From NCBI RefSeq assembly GCF_036013975.1, contig NZ_CP107904.1, forward strand, positions 2,728,001-2,792,000: a stretch of 64,000 nt of DNA, read 5' to 3'. Source of the DNA: Kitasatospora sp. NBC_00458 (GTDB lineage: Bacteria; Actinomycetota; Actinomycetes; Streptomycetales; Streptomycetaceae). The position numbers and the translations under genes are program-made. Below, one piece after another: positions 23,241 through 34,805 of the stretch. Position 1 is the stretch's first letter. Each line of letters starts with the position of its first letter. The notes beneath the pieces were generated by a model. It saw nothing but the letters and a program-made list of their open reading frames with translations. It searched no databases and had not been told where the DNA came from.

Positions 23241-23996
23241 TCAGTCGCCGGCCGCGTCCCGGGCCTCGGGCGTCCCCCAGAGCGGCGCCGTGCAGCGCTG
23301 GTAGGTCGCCTGCCAGTGCGGCCAGTGACGGGCCACCACGTCGTCGCAGTCGGCCAGCAGCCGCTCGATGACCGCCGGTTCGACGTCCTCCAGCAGCCAG
23401 GCGAGCGCGTCGGCGGTGCCCGGCCCGTCGGCCCCCCGCAGCACGTCCAGCAGCTCGGGGAGGCCGCCCACGCGGGAGTTCTCCGTGAAGACCCGCTCCA
23501 TCCGGGGCAGCAGCTGCCGCTCCTCGATCCGCAGGTGGGTCTCCAGCCGCGCCGCCAGGTCCTCGATCGCGTAGGCCACCGGCCAGACCGACCCGGTGTC
23601 CCGGCTGGCGATCCGGACCAGGGTGGTGACCCGGGTGAACGAGTGGTCGAGGTTGTGGTGGTCCGCCTCAAGCCAGTTGAGCAGCAGTCGCAGCTCGGGC
23701 GCGAAACGGCTGACGATCGGCCAGATCCGGGTGTCCTGCTGCTCGTGGTGGCAGGTCAGCATGGCGGTGAGGAAGTTCCAGTGCCGAAGCAGCGCGGCAC
23801 CCTTCTCGTCCTCGCCGGGCTGGATCAGCCGCAGCGCGTTGGGCAGCCGGGCGAGGTCGCGGCGGAGCGCGGCGTGCACCAGCTTCAGCCCGGCGAAACG
23901 GACGGCCTGCGGTTCCTCGTCGGCGGTGCGCTCGCGCGAGGCACCCCTCTGGGCGGGCACGGGCGGGGACGCTACGGGCAGGAGGTGGCTGGGCAT
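23241..23996 (-). CDS. Hemerythrin HHE-domain protein
   Basis: 251 aa from ATG at 23996. HHE pattern: LVHAALRRDLARLP, HWNFLTAMLTCHHEQQDTRIWP, WLEADHHNLDHSF and HLRIEERQLLPRMERVF. The histidines and glutamates (H...HHEQQD, EADHH, H...EE) form the expected non-heme diiron site for oxygen or NO sensing or storage. Divergent from the SigE-family gene, separated by a 288-bp spacer; a functional link to that sigma factor is not shown. Confidence 0.88.
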   Translation of the reverse strand: MPSHLLPVASPPVPAQRGASRERTADEEPQAVRFAGLKLVHAALRRDLARLPNALRLIQPGEDEKGAALLRHWNFLTAMLTCHHEQQDTRIWPIVSRFAPELRLLLNWLEADHHNLDHSFTRVTTLVRIASRDTGSVWPVAYAIEDLAARLETHLRIEERQLLPRMERVFTENSRVGGLPELLDVLRGADGPGTADALAWLLEDVEPAVIERLLADCDDVVARHWPHWQATYQRCTAPLWGTPEARDAAGD

Positions 23997-24284
23997 GGCA
24001 CTCTCTTCACGGCTTGGCTTGGCTGGGCTGGGCTCGACCTGGCACAGCTGGCGGGCCGGCTGTCCCACCACAGTGGGCAGAGCACATCAGGACGGAATCA
24101 ATGTCCGATTGACGTGCAGGTCAGCGGCCCGGAGCGGGGTTTCCCGGCTCCCTCCGGCGGGGCCACGCAACATTCCGCCGGGCTCGCTCCGTGTAGGAGG
24201 CGAGGGTGTGTGCGGTGGGGGTGCGCGCGGCGGGGCGCGTCCGACGACGGCGCACCGGGAGCGGACGAGGAACAGCGAGGCCGG

Positions 24285-24827
24285 ATGTCACCGGAACAGG
24301 AGCGGTCGTTCGACGAGTTCGTCGCGGGCCGGTACACGGCGCTGCGCCGCACCGGGTACCTGCTGTGCGGTGACTGGCACCTGGCCGAGGACCTCGTCCA
24401 GACCGCCCTGGTGAAGCTGTACGCCCGCTGGCCCCGGCTGCGCGAGCCGGAGGCGGCGTACGGCTACGCGCGGACGACGCTGGTCCGCGCCTACATCGAC
24501 ACCCGGCGGCGGCGCGGGTCGCACGAGGTCGCCTCGCCGGATCCCGGCGCGCTGCTGGAGGGCGGCGCGGACGGCAGCCGGGACGGCGGGCGGACGTGGG
24601 TGCAGCCCGCCCCCGATCGGCGGCTGGCGCTGCTCGCGGCCCTGGCGCAGGTCACCCCGGCGTACCGGGCGGTGCTGGTGCTGCGGTTCTGGGAGGACCA
24701 GTCGATCGAGTCGGCGGCGGCCACGCTGCGGCAGAGCACGGGCGCGGTGAAGTCCGCGACCAGCCGGGGGCTGGTCCAGCTGCGGGCGATCCTCGGCGAG
24801 TCGGTGCACGAGATCGCCGCGGAGTGA
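24285..24827 (+). CDS. SigE-family ECF RNA polymerase sigma factor
   Basis: 180 aa from ATG at 24285, GCGAGG upstream. Region 2: FDEFVAGRYTALRRTGYLLCG, LAEDLVQTALVKLYARW; region 4: LAALAQVTPAYRAVLVLRFWEDQS, AATLRQSTGAVKSATSRGL. This is the common actinobacterial SigE-like ECF type. No anti-sigma gene is adjacent, which is frequent in this group. Confidence 0.93.
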   Translation: MSPEQERSFDEFVAGRYTALRRTGYLLCGDWHLAEDLVQTALVKLYARWPRLREPEAAYGYARTTLVRAYIDTRRRRGSHEVASPDPGALLEGGADGSRDGGRTWVQPAPDRRLALLAALAQVTPAYRAVLVLRFWEDQSIESAAATLRQSTGAVKSATSRGLVQLRAILGESVHEIAAE

Positions 24828-24913
24828 GGGCCCGCACGGCCCGGGGCGCGCCGTCGCCCGGCCGCGGACCGCGGACCGCCCGGTGCGGCCGGTCCGGCCG
24901 GTGCCGCCCCGGC

Positions 24914-26065
24914 TCAGTCGCTCTGCGGCCCCGCGAGGTTCTTGGTGAGCCACTGCAGGGTGTCCGGGATCATCTTCTTGAAGTCGCTGGTCAGGTGCTT
25001 GCCGCCGGGCTGCTCGTAGTACTCGACGGTGAGCGGCGCCGCGGCCTTGGCGACCCACGCCTTGACCAGCTTCATCTCGTACGCGTTGGCGCCGCCCGCG
25101 GTGGCGAGCATCCTCACGTCGGCGGTGCCCTGAGCAACCATCAGCTCGGGGCTGTTGGCCTGCCGCTCCGCGTCGTGGCCCTTCCAGAGCGGCGAGTCCG
25201 GGACGAAGTAGCCGTCGATCGGGACGGCGGCCTTGAACTTGTCCGGGTGCTGGAGCGCCAGCTTGGCGCTGCAGAACGCGCCGGTGGAGGCGCCCATCAG
25301 GCCCCAGCCGTCGCGGCCCTTCACGGTGCGGAAGTTCGCGCGGACGAAGTCGGGGATGTCCTCGGCCATCCAGGTGCCCATCTTCGGCTGGCCCGGGATG
25401 TCGGCGCACTCCAGGGCCTTGGCCTCGTTGGAGTCGAGGTTCTGGACCGGCATCACCATGATGAAGGGGTGCGCCTTGCCCTGCTTGGACAGGTCGGCGT
25501 CGTACTCCTGGATCGGCAGCTGGTTGTCGGTCCAGGTGTTGTAGCCGGCGCTCTGGCCGCCCGCGTAGAGGGTGAGCACCGGGAAGCCGGTCCGCGCGTA
25601 CTTCGGGTCGTTGTACTCCGGCGGCAGCCAGACCCAGACCTTGCCGGAGACGCCGGACTTCGGACCGTTCAGCGTGGTCATCATGATCTGGCCGGCGGCG
25701 GTGTCCCGGGCCTTGCTGAAGGCGGCGGCCGGGCCGGTGGGCATCAGCACCTTGCCGGCGGCGGCCTGGGTGGGCGTGGCCGGGGCGTCGGGGGCCGGCG
25801 CGGAGGTCGAGGACGAGGCCGAGGCGGGCGGGGAGGCCGGGGCGGAGGAGGTCGTCGGGGAGCCGGGGGCCGAGGAGGCCGGGGCGCCCGAGGCCGCGGG
25901 GGCCGAGGACGAGGAGCCGCCGGCGCCGGTCGCGGCGGTGCCGCCCTTCACCGAGTCGCCCTTGGCGCTGCCGTCCGTACTACCGCAGGCCGCCAGTGCG
26001 GCGGCCAGGGTGAGGGCGGTGGCACCGGTCAGCACGGCGCGGAAACGGGTGGACTGCGGCTGCAC
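24914..26065 (-). CDS. Secreted esterase-like lipoprotein
   Basis: 383 aa from GTG at 26065 with GGAGAG upstream. Signal with lipobox LAAC (Cys about res 27), then an 80-residue Ser/Ala/Pro linker, then an alpha/beta hydrolase domain of the esterase D / antigen 85 type: KVWVWLPPEY, nucleophile elbow GLMGASTGAFCSA, DGYFVPDSPLWKG and a C-terminal HLTSDFKKMIP with the likely catalytic His. The substrate could be a cell-surface ester or siderophore. The frame stays open upstream but without a signal peptide. Confidence 0.85.
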   Translation of the reverse strand: MQPQSTRFRAVLTGATALTLAAALAACGSTDGSAKGDSVKGGTAATGAGGSSSSAPAASGAPASSAPGSPTTSSAPASPPASASSSTSAPAPDAPATPTQAAAGKVLMPTGPAAAFSKARDTAAGQIMMTTLNGPKSGVSGKVWVWLPPEYNDPKYARTGFPVLTLYAGGQSAGYNTWTDNQLPIQEYDADLSKQGKAHPFIMVMPVQNLDSNEAKALECADIPGQPKMGTWMAEDIPDFVRANFRTVKGRDGWGLMGASTGAFCSAKLALQHPDKFKAAVPIDGYFVPDSPLWKGHDAERQANSPELMVAQGTADVRMLATAGGANAYEMKLVKAWVAKAAAPLTVEYYEQPGGKHLTSDFKKMIPDTLQWLTKNLAGPQSD

Positions 26066-26549
26066 GGCGTGAACTCTCCGACCGGTGTCGCGCCCGCTCC
26101 TGGGGAGCACGGGCGGTGGCCCCCGGGTGGGGCCGGACAGGCCCGGGGCGCGGCTACCTGCGGGACCCCCGGGAGGCGGCGCGCCGCCCTTCGCGGTGGC
26201 GTGCCGTCCTGCGATCTTATGACGTGCACCGGGGTGGGCCGGTTGCGTGCGGACCACCGCCCGTCCAATGTTTGTTCCCGATCGGGTAAAGGCCGCCAAG
26301 CCTCCCGCCGGTCGGCGGGGGCCGCTCCCCGCCGGTCGGCGGGGGCGCCGGCCGGGCACCCGGACGTCCGAACGCGCGGGCAGGCGAGCGGCAGACGAGC
26401 GGGCAGGCGAGTGACGGGCGGCTGGAGGAGCGGGCCGGCGCACAGTCGTCCGACCGCCCGACGGGCCGGGTCTTGGAGCCTCGCACCAGTGACGCCGGGC
26501 GCGGGATCGGGAACGATCGAGCCACCCGCCGTCACCCGAGGAGCCCGCC
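26066..26549. other. Divergent spacer between esterase and SDR genes
   Basis: About 480 bases. TAAGAT (complement of 26214-26219) could be the -10 of the esterase gene. Two tandem hairpins occur at 26304-26346. No gene is seen. Confidence 0.5.
26304..26346. repeat. Two tandem 19-bp repeats, each a hairpin
   Basis: CCCGCCGGTCGGCGGGGGC at 26304-26322 and again at 26328-26346. Each contains CCCGCC-GGTC-GGCGGG, so two adjacent stem-loops form. Confidence 0.8.
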
Positions 26550-27362
26550 GTGCCCCAGCCGACCCCCGACCCCCGCACCGGACGCACCACCGCGCACCCC
26601 GCCGCCCACCCCGGCGGCCGCACCGCCGTCGTGACGGGTGCCGGCAGCGGTGTGGGCCGCGCCGTCGCGGCGGAGCTGGCGGCCGGCGGCTGGCGGCTGG
26701 TGCTCGCCGGACGCCGGGTCGACCCGCTGCGGGAGACGGCCCGGCTGTGCGGCGCCGGGGCGGACGACACCGCCGTGGTGCCGACCGACGTGACCGATCC
26801 GGCCGCGGTGGACGCGCTCTTCGCCGCGGGCGTCGCCCGGTTCGGCCGGATCGACCTGCTGTTCAACAACGCCGGCACCTTCGGAACCGCGGCCACGGTG
26901 GACGAGCTGGAGGTCGCCGAGTGGCGGGCCGTCGTGGACCTGAACCTGACCGGCGCGTTCCTCTGCGCACGCGCCGCCTTCCGGCAGATGCGGGCCCAGC
27001 ACCCGCAGGGCGGCCGGATCATCAACAACGGCTCGATCTCCGCGCACGTGCCGCGCCCGAACTCGATCGCGTACACCGCGACCAAGCACGCCGTCACCGG
27101 GCTGACCAAGTCGCTGTCGCTGGACGGCCGCCCGTACCGGATCGCCTGCGGGCAGATCGACATCGGCAACGCCGCCACCGAGATGACGGCGGCGATGAGC
27201 CGGGGCGTGCGGCAGGCGGACGGGCGGATCGCGGTGGAGCCGACCATGGACGTCGCGGACGTCGCCCGCACCGTGCGGCACATGGCGGAGCTCCCGCTGG
27301 AGGCCAACGTGCAGTTCGCGACGGTGATGGCGACGGCCATGCCGTACGTCGGACGCGGCTAG
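26550..27362 (+). CDS. SDR-family oxidoreductase
   Basis: 270 aa from GTG at 26550, preceded by CGAGGAG. Short-chain dehydrogenase: [17 protein letters not shown] (nucleotide-binding TGxxxGxG, about res 28-35), [14 protein letters not shown] and the catalytic YTATKHA (Y-x3-K). Preference for NADP(H) or NAD(H) and the substrate are not deducible. No functional partner is adjacent. Confidence 0.93.
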   Translation: MPQPTPDPRTGRTTAHPAAHPGGRTAVVTGAGSGVGRAVAAELAAGGWRLVLAGRRVDPLRETARLCGAGADDTAVVPTDVTDPAAVDALFAAGVARFGRIDLLFNNAGTFGTAATVDELEVAEWRAVVDLNLTGAFLCARAAFRQMRAQHPQGGRIINNGSISAHVPRPNSIAYTATKHAVTGLTKSLSLDGRPYRIACGQIDIGNAATEMTAAMSRGVRQADGRIAVEPTMDVADVARTVRHMAELPLEANVQFATVMATAMPYVGRG

Positions 27363-27649
27363 GGCCCGCAGGGCCCGCGGCGGCGGCCGGGTCCCGCCGG
27401 GGCCGGTCGCGGCAGGCCCCGGGGCGTCGACGCGCTCGCGGTGGCAGCCCGCCGCCCAGGTCGCCGCGGAGGACGAGATCCGGCCCACGGACGAGGACGA
27501 GGGCGAGGACAGCGGGGTCCCGCCCGCAGGTTCGGGTACCGGGAGGCCACCGGGCCGGGGAACGCCGGTCACGGCCGTCCCCGCCCCGCGGCGGGACCGG
27601 CCGCCCCCGGCGGGCGGGCCCTCCGAAGGCGGACGGCCCGCTCCGCGGC

Positions 27650-29401
27650 TCAGCCGCGCCAGGTGTCGTTCAGGCTCACCCGGCCCGAAGCGGGCACCGT
27701 CGCCGTCCGGTTGGCACCGGACTCCCAGGTGACGTTCCCCGCGGCGTCCTTGCGGATGTACTTGTAGGAGAAGGCCGTCCCGGCGGCCAGCGCGACGTCC
27801 GCCTTCCACACCGGGTAGGCGGCGGAGGAGAGCGGCACCGCCCGGCCGGTGTCCCAGCCGCCGAGCGCGGCGCTGTCGCCGACCACGTAGACGTTCTGGC
27901 CCCACGCGGTGGTCGCGCCGACGGCGAAGGACGCCCCGCCGGTCACCACCGCGCCGCTGCCGGGCGCGCCGACGTACAGCGCGATCGCGTCGCCCGCGCC
28001 GACGGTGGCGGTGAACCGGCCGTCCGGACCGACCGTGTAGGACGGGCCGGTGCAGCCGCCGGCCGCCGGGTCGCCGTGCTGGACGTCGCAGTAGCTCCCG
28101 GCCGGCAGCGAGGTCCGGAAGGTCTGGGTGACCGCTCCGCTCTCCCGGTTGACCGCGACGAAGCCCTTCGTACCGCGGCCGAAGGCGATCGCGTTGCTGC
28201 CGTTGGACCACCAGTCGGTCAGCCCGGTGCCGGCCACGGCGTTGCGGAAGCCGACCATGTTGGCCACCTGCCGCCAGGCGTGGGTGCAGTTCCAGCCGTC
28301 CTGGTAGCAGGCGTTGACGGTGCCGCCGTTCGGCGGGCCGTCGTCGTGCCCGGTGAACGCGTAGCCGGAGTGGACGTTGGGCGCGCCGTACGGGTGGGCC
28401 AGCATGAAGACGTTGGCCAGGGTGTACGCGGAGCCGTCCTTGTAGGTGAGCGTGGAGCCGTTGCGCTCGGTGTCCCAGTTGTCGACGAAGGTGCGGGCCC
28501 GGTCTGCGGGGAGCAGGCCGGAGCCCCAGCCGGACAGGTCGGCGAGCCGGCCGCCCTGGAAGGCGCTCTTCAGCCAGGTGCCGGAGCGGAACTCGTCGAC
28601 GTCGCCGGTGCCGGTGTACTCCGTGGGCAGGACCGGTTCGCCCGCGCCGTAGATGACCTCCTGCACCCAGTACGCCTGCGGGGCGGCCGTCCGGGCCTTG
28701 ATCGCGGCGAGGTCGGCGGCGGCGATGTGCTTGGCCGCGTCGATCCGGTAGCCGTCGACGCCGAGCGAGGCGAGGTCGTCGAGGTAGCGGGCGATCGTCT
28801 GCTGGACGTAGGCGCTGCCGGTGTTCAGGTCGGAGAGGTTGACCAGCTCGCAGTTCTGCACGTTGGAGCGGTCGTTGTAGTCGGTGATCGCGGTGCGGCA
28901 GGAGTGGAAGTCCTGGTCCTGGTACAAGCCGGGGTAGGTGTACTTGCCGTACGCGGTGCCGCCGGTGCCGGTGCCGGAGCCGGCGGACATGTGGTTGATC
29001 ACCGAGTCGGCGATCACCTTGACGCCGGCCCCGTGGCAGGTGTCGATCATGTTCTTGAAGGCGGTCCGGTCGCCGAGGCGCCCGGCTATCCGGTAGCCGA
29101 CCGGCTGGTAGGAGGTCCACCACTGGCTGCCCTGGATGTGCTCCTGGGGCGGCGAGACCTCGACGAAGCCGTAGCCCTTGGGGCCGAGGGTGTCGGTGCA
29201 GGCCTTGGCGACCGAGTCGAAGCGCCATTCGAAGAGCGTCGCCGTGACGTCCTTGCCGTTGCCGGGCGGGGCGGCCTGCGCGGCGGGGGCGGCGGCGAGG
29301 GCCGCGGTGAGGGCCGCGGTGAGCGAGAGCGCGAGGGCCGCCGAGGCGGCGAGTGCGCCGGCCGTCCGGACGGGCCGGCGGGCGGGGGCGGTGGTGACCA
29401 C
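27650..29401 (-). CDS. Secreted alpha-amylase (GH13) with C-terminal CBM20
   Basis: 583 aa from GTG at 29401 after CAGGAG. Signal peptide to about res 45 ([20 protein letters not shown] ... AQA). GH13 motifs: DSVINH (132-137), GYRIDAAKH with nucleophile D221, QEVIYG with acid E248, and FVDNWD with D310. About residues 487-583 ([46 protein letters not shown]) are a CBM20 starch-binding domain. This is the classic streptomycete extracellular amylase. Upstream sequence shows a -35/-10 and operator repeats. Confidence 0.96.
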   Translation of the reverse strand: MVTTAPARRPVRTAGALAASAALALSLTAALTAALAAAPAAQAAPPGNGKDVTATLFEWRFDSVAKACTDTLGPKGYGFVEVSPPQEHIQGSQWWTSYQPVGYRIAGRLGDRTAFKNMIDTCHGAGVKVIADSVINHMSAGSGTGTGGTAYGKYTYPGLYQDQDFHSCRTAITDYNDRSNVQNCELVNLSDLNTGSAYVQQTIARYLDDLASLGVDGYRIDAAKHIAAADLAAIKARTAAPQAYWVQEVIYGAGEPVLPTEYTGTGDVDEFRSGTWLKSAFQGGRLADLSGWGSGLLPADRARTFVDNWDTERNGSTLTYKDGSAYTLANVFMLAHPYGAPNVHSGYAFTGHDDGPPNGGTVNACYQDGWNCTHAWRQVANMVGFRNAVAGTGLTDWWSNGSNAIAFGRGTKGFVAVNRESGAVTQTFRTSLPAGSYCDVQHGDPAAGGCTGPSYTVGPDGRFTATVGAGDAIALYVGAPGSGAVVTGGASFAVGATTAWGQNVYVVGDSAALGGWDTGRAVPLSSAAYPVWKADVALAAGTAFSYKYIRKDAAGNVTWESGANRTATVPASGRVSLNDTWRG

Positions 29402-29454
29402 GTTGTCTCCTGGGGTGGCTGGGGTGGGGGCAGCCCGGGTACCGCACGTGAAAG

Positions 29455-29516
29455 CTTGCTGAAACTTTCTGGAAACTTGCAGCGCTGAACCTAGGGTCGC
29501 CACCGGAACCCGTCAA
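29455..29516 (-). promoter_or_regulatory. Amylase promoter and operator repeats
   Basis: On the minus strand TTGACG (29516-29511) and TAGGTT (29493-29488) are separated by exactly 17 bp. At and just below the expected start point, read on the plus strand, are three 10-11-bp repeats: CTTGCTGAAA (29455), CTTTCTGGAAA (29465) and CTTGCAG (29476-29482). Such CTTGCAG-like repeats are the known targets of the maltose regulator MalR/Reg1 in streptomycete amylase promoters (recalled). The word CTTGCTGAAAC also occurs at the pullulanase promoter. Confidence 0.65.
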
Positions 29517-29832
29517 GAGCCTGGAAGGAACGTTTCGTCAGCTTCAGAAAGCTCGTGTGCGACTCTTCCCGCTCCCCGGCGTGGAAAGGAACGGCGGCCG
29601 GCCGGAGCACCCGAGGACACCGGGACCGGCACGGACGCAGGCGGACGCGCAGCCGAAGGCAACGGCACAGGCAGCAGGCACGACGACGGGGCGCGGCCAC
29701 CGTCTCGGTCGTCTCGGTCGAGGTGCACGGCCCGGCCTCGCAGGCCGCCGCGCCGACCTGCGGCCTCAGGACGGGCGCGGGGCGCGGGGCTGGGGGTACC
29801 GCTGCAGCAGCACCCCGAGGGCGGCACGGCGG
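29517..29832. other. Spacer upstream of the amylase promoter
   Basis: About 316 bases between the amylase promoter and the glnK terminator. Open frames on both strands are arginine-rich and lack start signals. Nothing is recognised. Confidence 0.5.
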
Positions 29833-29870
29833 CGGGGCCGGCCACCGCCGTGAGGCGGTGGCCGGCCCCG
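29833..29870 (-). terminator. Terminator of amtB-glnK
   Basis: A perfect 17-bp stem (29833-29849 with 29854-29870) and a GTGA loop, 22 bases beyond the glnK stop. Confidence 0.75.
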
Positions 29871-29891
29871 GCCGGCGGCGGCCCGCCGGGC

Positions 29892-31821
<1,930 letters not shown>

Positions 31822-31841
31822 GGCGCCGCCCGGGCACGCCA

Positions 31842-31874
31842 CAGGGCCCGGCGGCTTGGATCCGCCGGGCCCTG
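31842..31874 (-). terminator. Terminator of the M4 protease gene
   Basis: CAGGGCCCGGCGG (31842-31854) pairs perfectly with 31862-31874; loop 7 nt. It lies about 50 bases beyond the protease stop. Confidence 0.75.
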
Positions 31875-31924
31875 CCCCTGTCTTACCTGGTCCTACCCGG
31901 CTCCGCCGGTGCTACCGGCGCAGG

Positions 31925-34261
31925 TCAGCTGGTGGCGATCGCGGTGTCGTCGATCACGAAGCTGGTCTGCAGCGAGGCGTCCTCGGTGCCGGTGAACTTG
32001 AGGGTCACCGACTGGCCCGCGTAGGCCGAGAGGTCGAAGGTGCGCAGCTGGTAGCCGGCCGCGGCGTCCACGTTGGAGTAGGTCTTCAGCGCGGTGCCGT
32101 TGACGGTGACGGCCAGCTTGTCGTACTGGGTCGTGCCGGACTCCCCGGTGTCGATGTGCAGGTAGAAGCTGAGCGTGGCCTTGCAGCCGGCCGGGATGGA
32201 CACCGTCTGGGAGAGGGTGTCGGTGTGGGTGGAGCCGTAGCCGTTCAACCACGCCTTCCAGGTGCCGCCGTGCGGGGCCTGCGAGGCCGACTTGTCGACG
32301 ACGCCGCTGGAGGCGGTCCACGGCGTCGCGGTGCCGGTCTCGAAGCCCGCGTTGCCGAGCAGCTGCGCCGGGGTGCAGGTGCTGCTGGTGTCGGTGACCG
32401 TCCAGGTGAAGCTGGCGGTGCCGGTCTTGTTCGCCGAGTCCTTCGCGGTCACGGTGACGTTGGAGGTGCCGACGGTGGTCGGGGTGCCGGTGACCACGCC
32501 GGTGGAGGCGTTGATCGACAGGCCGGCCGGGAGGCCGGTGGCGGAGTAGGTGAGCGGGGCGGTGCCGCCGGTGGCCTTGATGGCCAGGTTGACGGCGGTG
32601 CCGACCTTGGTGCTCTGGTTGCCGGGGCTGGTGACGGTGACGCCGCCCGGGTTCGGGGGCACGGTACCGACGTTGACGCCGGCCCAGGCGGTGCCGACCG
32701 CGATCCACTCGGGGCTGTTCTCGCCGTACAGGTCCTTGGCGGCCTTGAGCGTCGCGTCACGGGCGGCCGAGTAGTTGGTGGTGGAGGTCATGTACGAGGT
32801 CAGCGCCTTGTACCAGACCTGCAGCGCCTTGTCCCGGCCTATGCCGGTGACGGTGACGTTGTTGGCGGTCGGGCTGTTGTAGCTGACGCCGTTGATCACC
32901 TTGGCGCCGCTGCCCTCGGCCAGCAGGTAGAAGAAGTGGTTGGCGACGCCGGACGAGTAGTGCACGTCCAGGTTGCCGACGCCCGAGTACCAGGAGTCGG
33001 CCGAGCGGCCGTCCTTGGAGGGCTTGTCCATGTAGCGCAGCGGCGTGCCGTTGCCGTTGATGTCGATGAGCTCGCCGACCAGGTAGTCCGGGTTGTCGGC
33101 GGCGAGGTTGGCGTAGAACTCGACGGCGTTGCCGAAGATGTCCGAGGTGGCCTCGTTGAGGCCGCCGGACTCGCCGGAGTAGTTGAGGTTGGCGGTGGCG
33201 GAGGTGACGCCGTGGCTCATCTCGTGGCCGGCCACGTCGAGCTCGGTCAGCGGGTGGGTGTCGCCGTCGCCGTCGCCGTAGGTCATGCAGAAGCAGTCGT
33301 CGTCCCAGAACGCGTTGACGTAGCCGCGGTCGTAGTGGACGCGGCTGAAGGCGCCGACGCCGTCGTTGCGGATGCCGCTGCGGCCGAAGGTGTTCTTGTA
33401 GAAGTCCCAGGTGGCGGCGGCGCCGTACTGGGCGTCGACGGCGGCGGACTCCTTGTTGCTCGCCTGCCCGTTGCCCCAGGTGTCGCTCGACTTGCTGAAC
33501 AGCGTGCCGTTGCCGGTCGTGCCGTTGTTCATGTTGGTCGTGTACTGGCCGCCGCGGGTGCCGTCCTTGAGCTGGTACGTGGACCCGCTCTGGGTGGTGG
33601 TCAGCGGCACGTTGCCGACGAAGACGCCCTGGCCGGTGCCGGTCTTGATGGCCTCGTTCTTGCCGAGGACGGCGCCGGTGGCGGCGTCGGTGACGACGCG
33701 CAGGCGGCTCGGGGTGCCGTCCGACTCCTTGCCGGTGACGACGGTCTCCCAGGCGAGCTTCGCGGCGCCGTCGGCGGCCCAGACGACCAGGCGCGGGGCG
33801 GCGTCGAGGGAGGAGCCGGCCTCGGAGGCGAGCGCGGCCTCCTGGGCCTTCGGGGCGGCGAGCTTCGGGGTGGTGCCGACGCCGGAGAGGACGGCGTCGC
33901 TGGCCTTGGTCACGCCCTGGGTGGCGCCGGTGGCGTCCTGGTGGACGATCAGGTCGCCGCCGAGCACCGGGAGGCCGGCGTAGGTGCGCTCGTAGCGCAG
34001 GTGGCGGGCGCCGTTGGCGTCCTGGACGACGTCCTTGGTGACCAGCTTCTCCTCGCCGGTCAGGCCGAGGGTCTGGGCGAGGCCGGCGGTCTGCTGGTTC
34101 GCGGAGGCGATCAGCTGGGCCCGGCTCGCCTGCTGCGCGGCGACGACCGCCGGCGCGTCAGCGGTGACCGCCTGCGCGATGACCGGGATGCCGGTCACCA
34201 GCAGCGCGGTGGTGGCGGCCATGACAACCGCTGCCTTCCGGGCGTGGGCGTAACGGGACAT
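31925..34261 (-). CDS. Secreted M4-family neutral zinc metalloprotease
   Basis: 778 aa from ATG at 34261, AAGGAG six bases upstream. Signal peptide (about res 1-33), FTP/PepSY-like propeptide (about 60-200), then a thermolysin-type peptidase: HEMSH (346-350) zinc site with E347, third ligand E370 in GGLNEATSD, and YSSGVANHFFYLL. Next an Ig-like putative domain (TVTSPGNQSTKVGTAVNLAI, about 565-650) and a C-terminal about 120-residue beta-sandwich (CTPAQLLGNAGFETGTATPW ... DDTAIATS), as in streptomycete neutral proteases. It degrades extracellular protein; the extra domains probably bind substrate. Confidence 0.95.
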   Translation of the reverse strand: MSRYAHARKAAVVMAATTALLVTGIPVIAQAVTADAPAVVAAQQASRAQLIASANQQTAGLAQTLGLTGEEKLVTKDVVQDANGARHLRYERTYAGLPVLGGDLIVHQDATGATQGVTKASDAVLSGVGTTPKLAAPKAQEAALASEAGSSLDAAPRLVVWAADGAAKLAWETVVTGKESDGTPSRLRVVTDAATGAVLGKNEAIKTGTGQGVFVGNVPLTTTQSGSTYQLKDGTRGGQYTTNMNNGTTGNGTLFSKSSDTWGNGQASNKESAAVDAQYGAAATWDFYKNTFGRSGIRNDGVGAFSRVHYDRGYVNAFWDDDCFCMTYGDGDGDTHPLTELDVAGHEMSHGVTSATANLNYSGESGGLNEATSDIFGNAVEFYANLAADNPDYLVGELIDINGNGTPLRYMDKPSKDGRSADSWYSGVGNLDVHYSSGVANHFFYLLAEGSGAKVINGVSYNSPTANNVTVTGIGRDKALQVWYKALTSYMTSTTNYSAARDATLKAAKDLYGENSPEWIAVGTAWAGVNVGTVPPNPGGVTVTSPGNQSTKVGTAVNLAIKATGGTAPLTYSATGLPAGLSINASTGVVTGTPTTVGTSNVTVTAKDSANKTGTASFTWTVTDTSSTCTPAQLLGNAGFETGTATPWTASSGVVDKSASQAPHGGTWKAWLNGYGSTHTDTLSQTVSIPAGCKATLSFYLHIDTGESGTTQYDKLAVTVNGTALKTYSNVDAAAGYQLRTFDLSAYAGQSVTLKFTGTEDASLQTSFVIDDTAIATS

Positions 34262-34805
34262 GCGGACTCCTTTTCCGACCGCCGCGGGGTTCGCGGACGG
34301 TGGACAGAACCTGGCCGCGGGGTCGCGGCTCAGTGGGGGCCCCCGCCGCCGGTGCGCGGCGCGGGTGCGGTTGCGGAGCTGATCTCTCGGCAGGGGGGAT
34401 GCGCTGTACCTGACCTGGGACAGCTGCACCGGGGGGTGGGGCCCCCTCGTCTGCAGCCGGAGGAATCGTGGCAGCAAACGAGCCGTGAATGACAGATGCA
34501 TGCCATGGATTGGCCGATTAGCTACCGACCCGTACATCCGTCAGACCCCCGCCCGTGTTACGGCCGTGGGAACTACCGGAGATCGTTTTCATCGTCGCCG
34601 GAAAGGTTCGATCACTCCCCGCGGGCACTGACCAGCGACTCCGGGCCGGAGCCGGGTCCGCGCACCGGACGACAGCGTCCGGCGGACGCGGCACATCACC
34701 TTTCCGGCCGTGCCAGGAGCGCTTTTCGGCCAACTCCATTCCCTGAATGGAACCGGGCCCCGCACCCGTGGGAACGGTGCGGGGCCCGGGGCCGACGGTG
34801 GCCCG
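34262..34805. other. Spacer between protease and pullulanase
   Basis: About 540 bases that must hold the protease promoter (leftward) and the pullulanase terminator. The region near 34480-34620 is less GC-rich. No small gene is convincing. Confidence 0.5.
34753..34789 (-). terminator. Terminator of the pullulanase gene
   Basis: CCGGGCCCCGCACC (34753-34766) pairs perfectly with 34776-34789 around a 9-nt loop, 17 bases beyond the stop at 34806. Confidence 0.8.

Noticed and set aside
24596-29488. Long plus-strand frame across esterase, SDR and amylase genes
   Set aside because: It spans several real genes in both directions and gives a low-complexity arginine/glycine protein.
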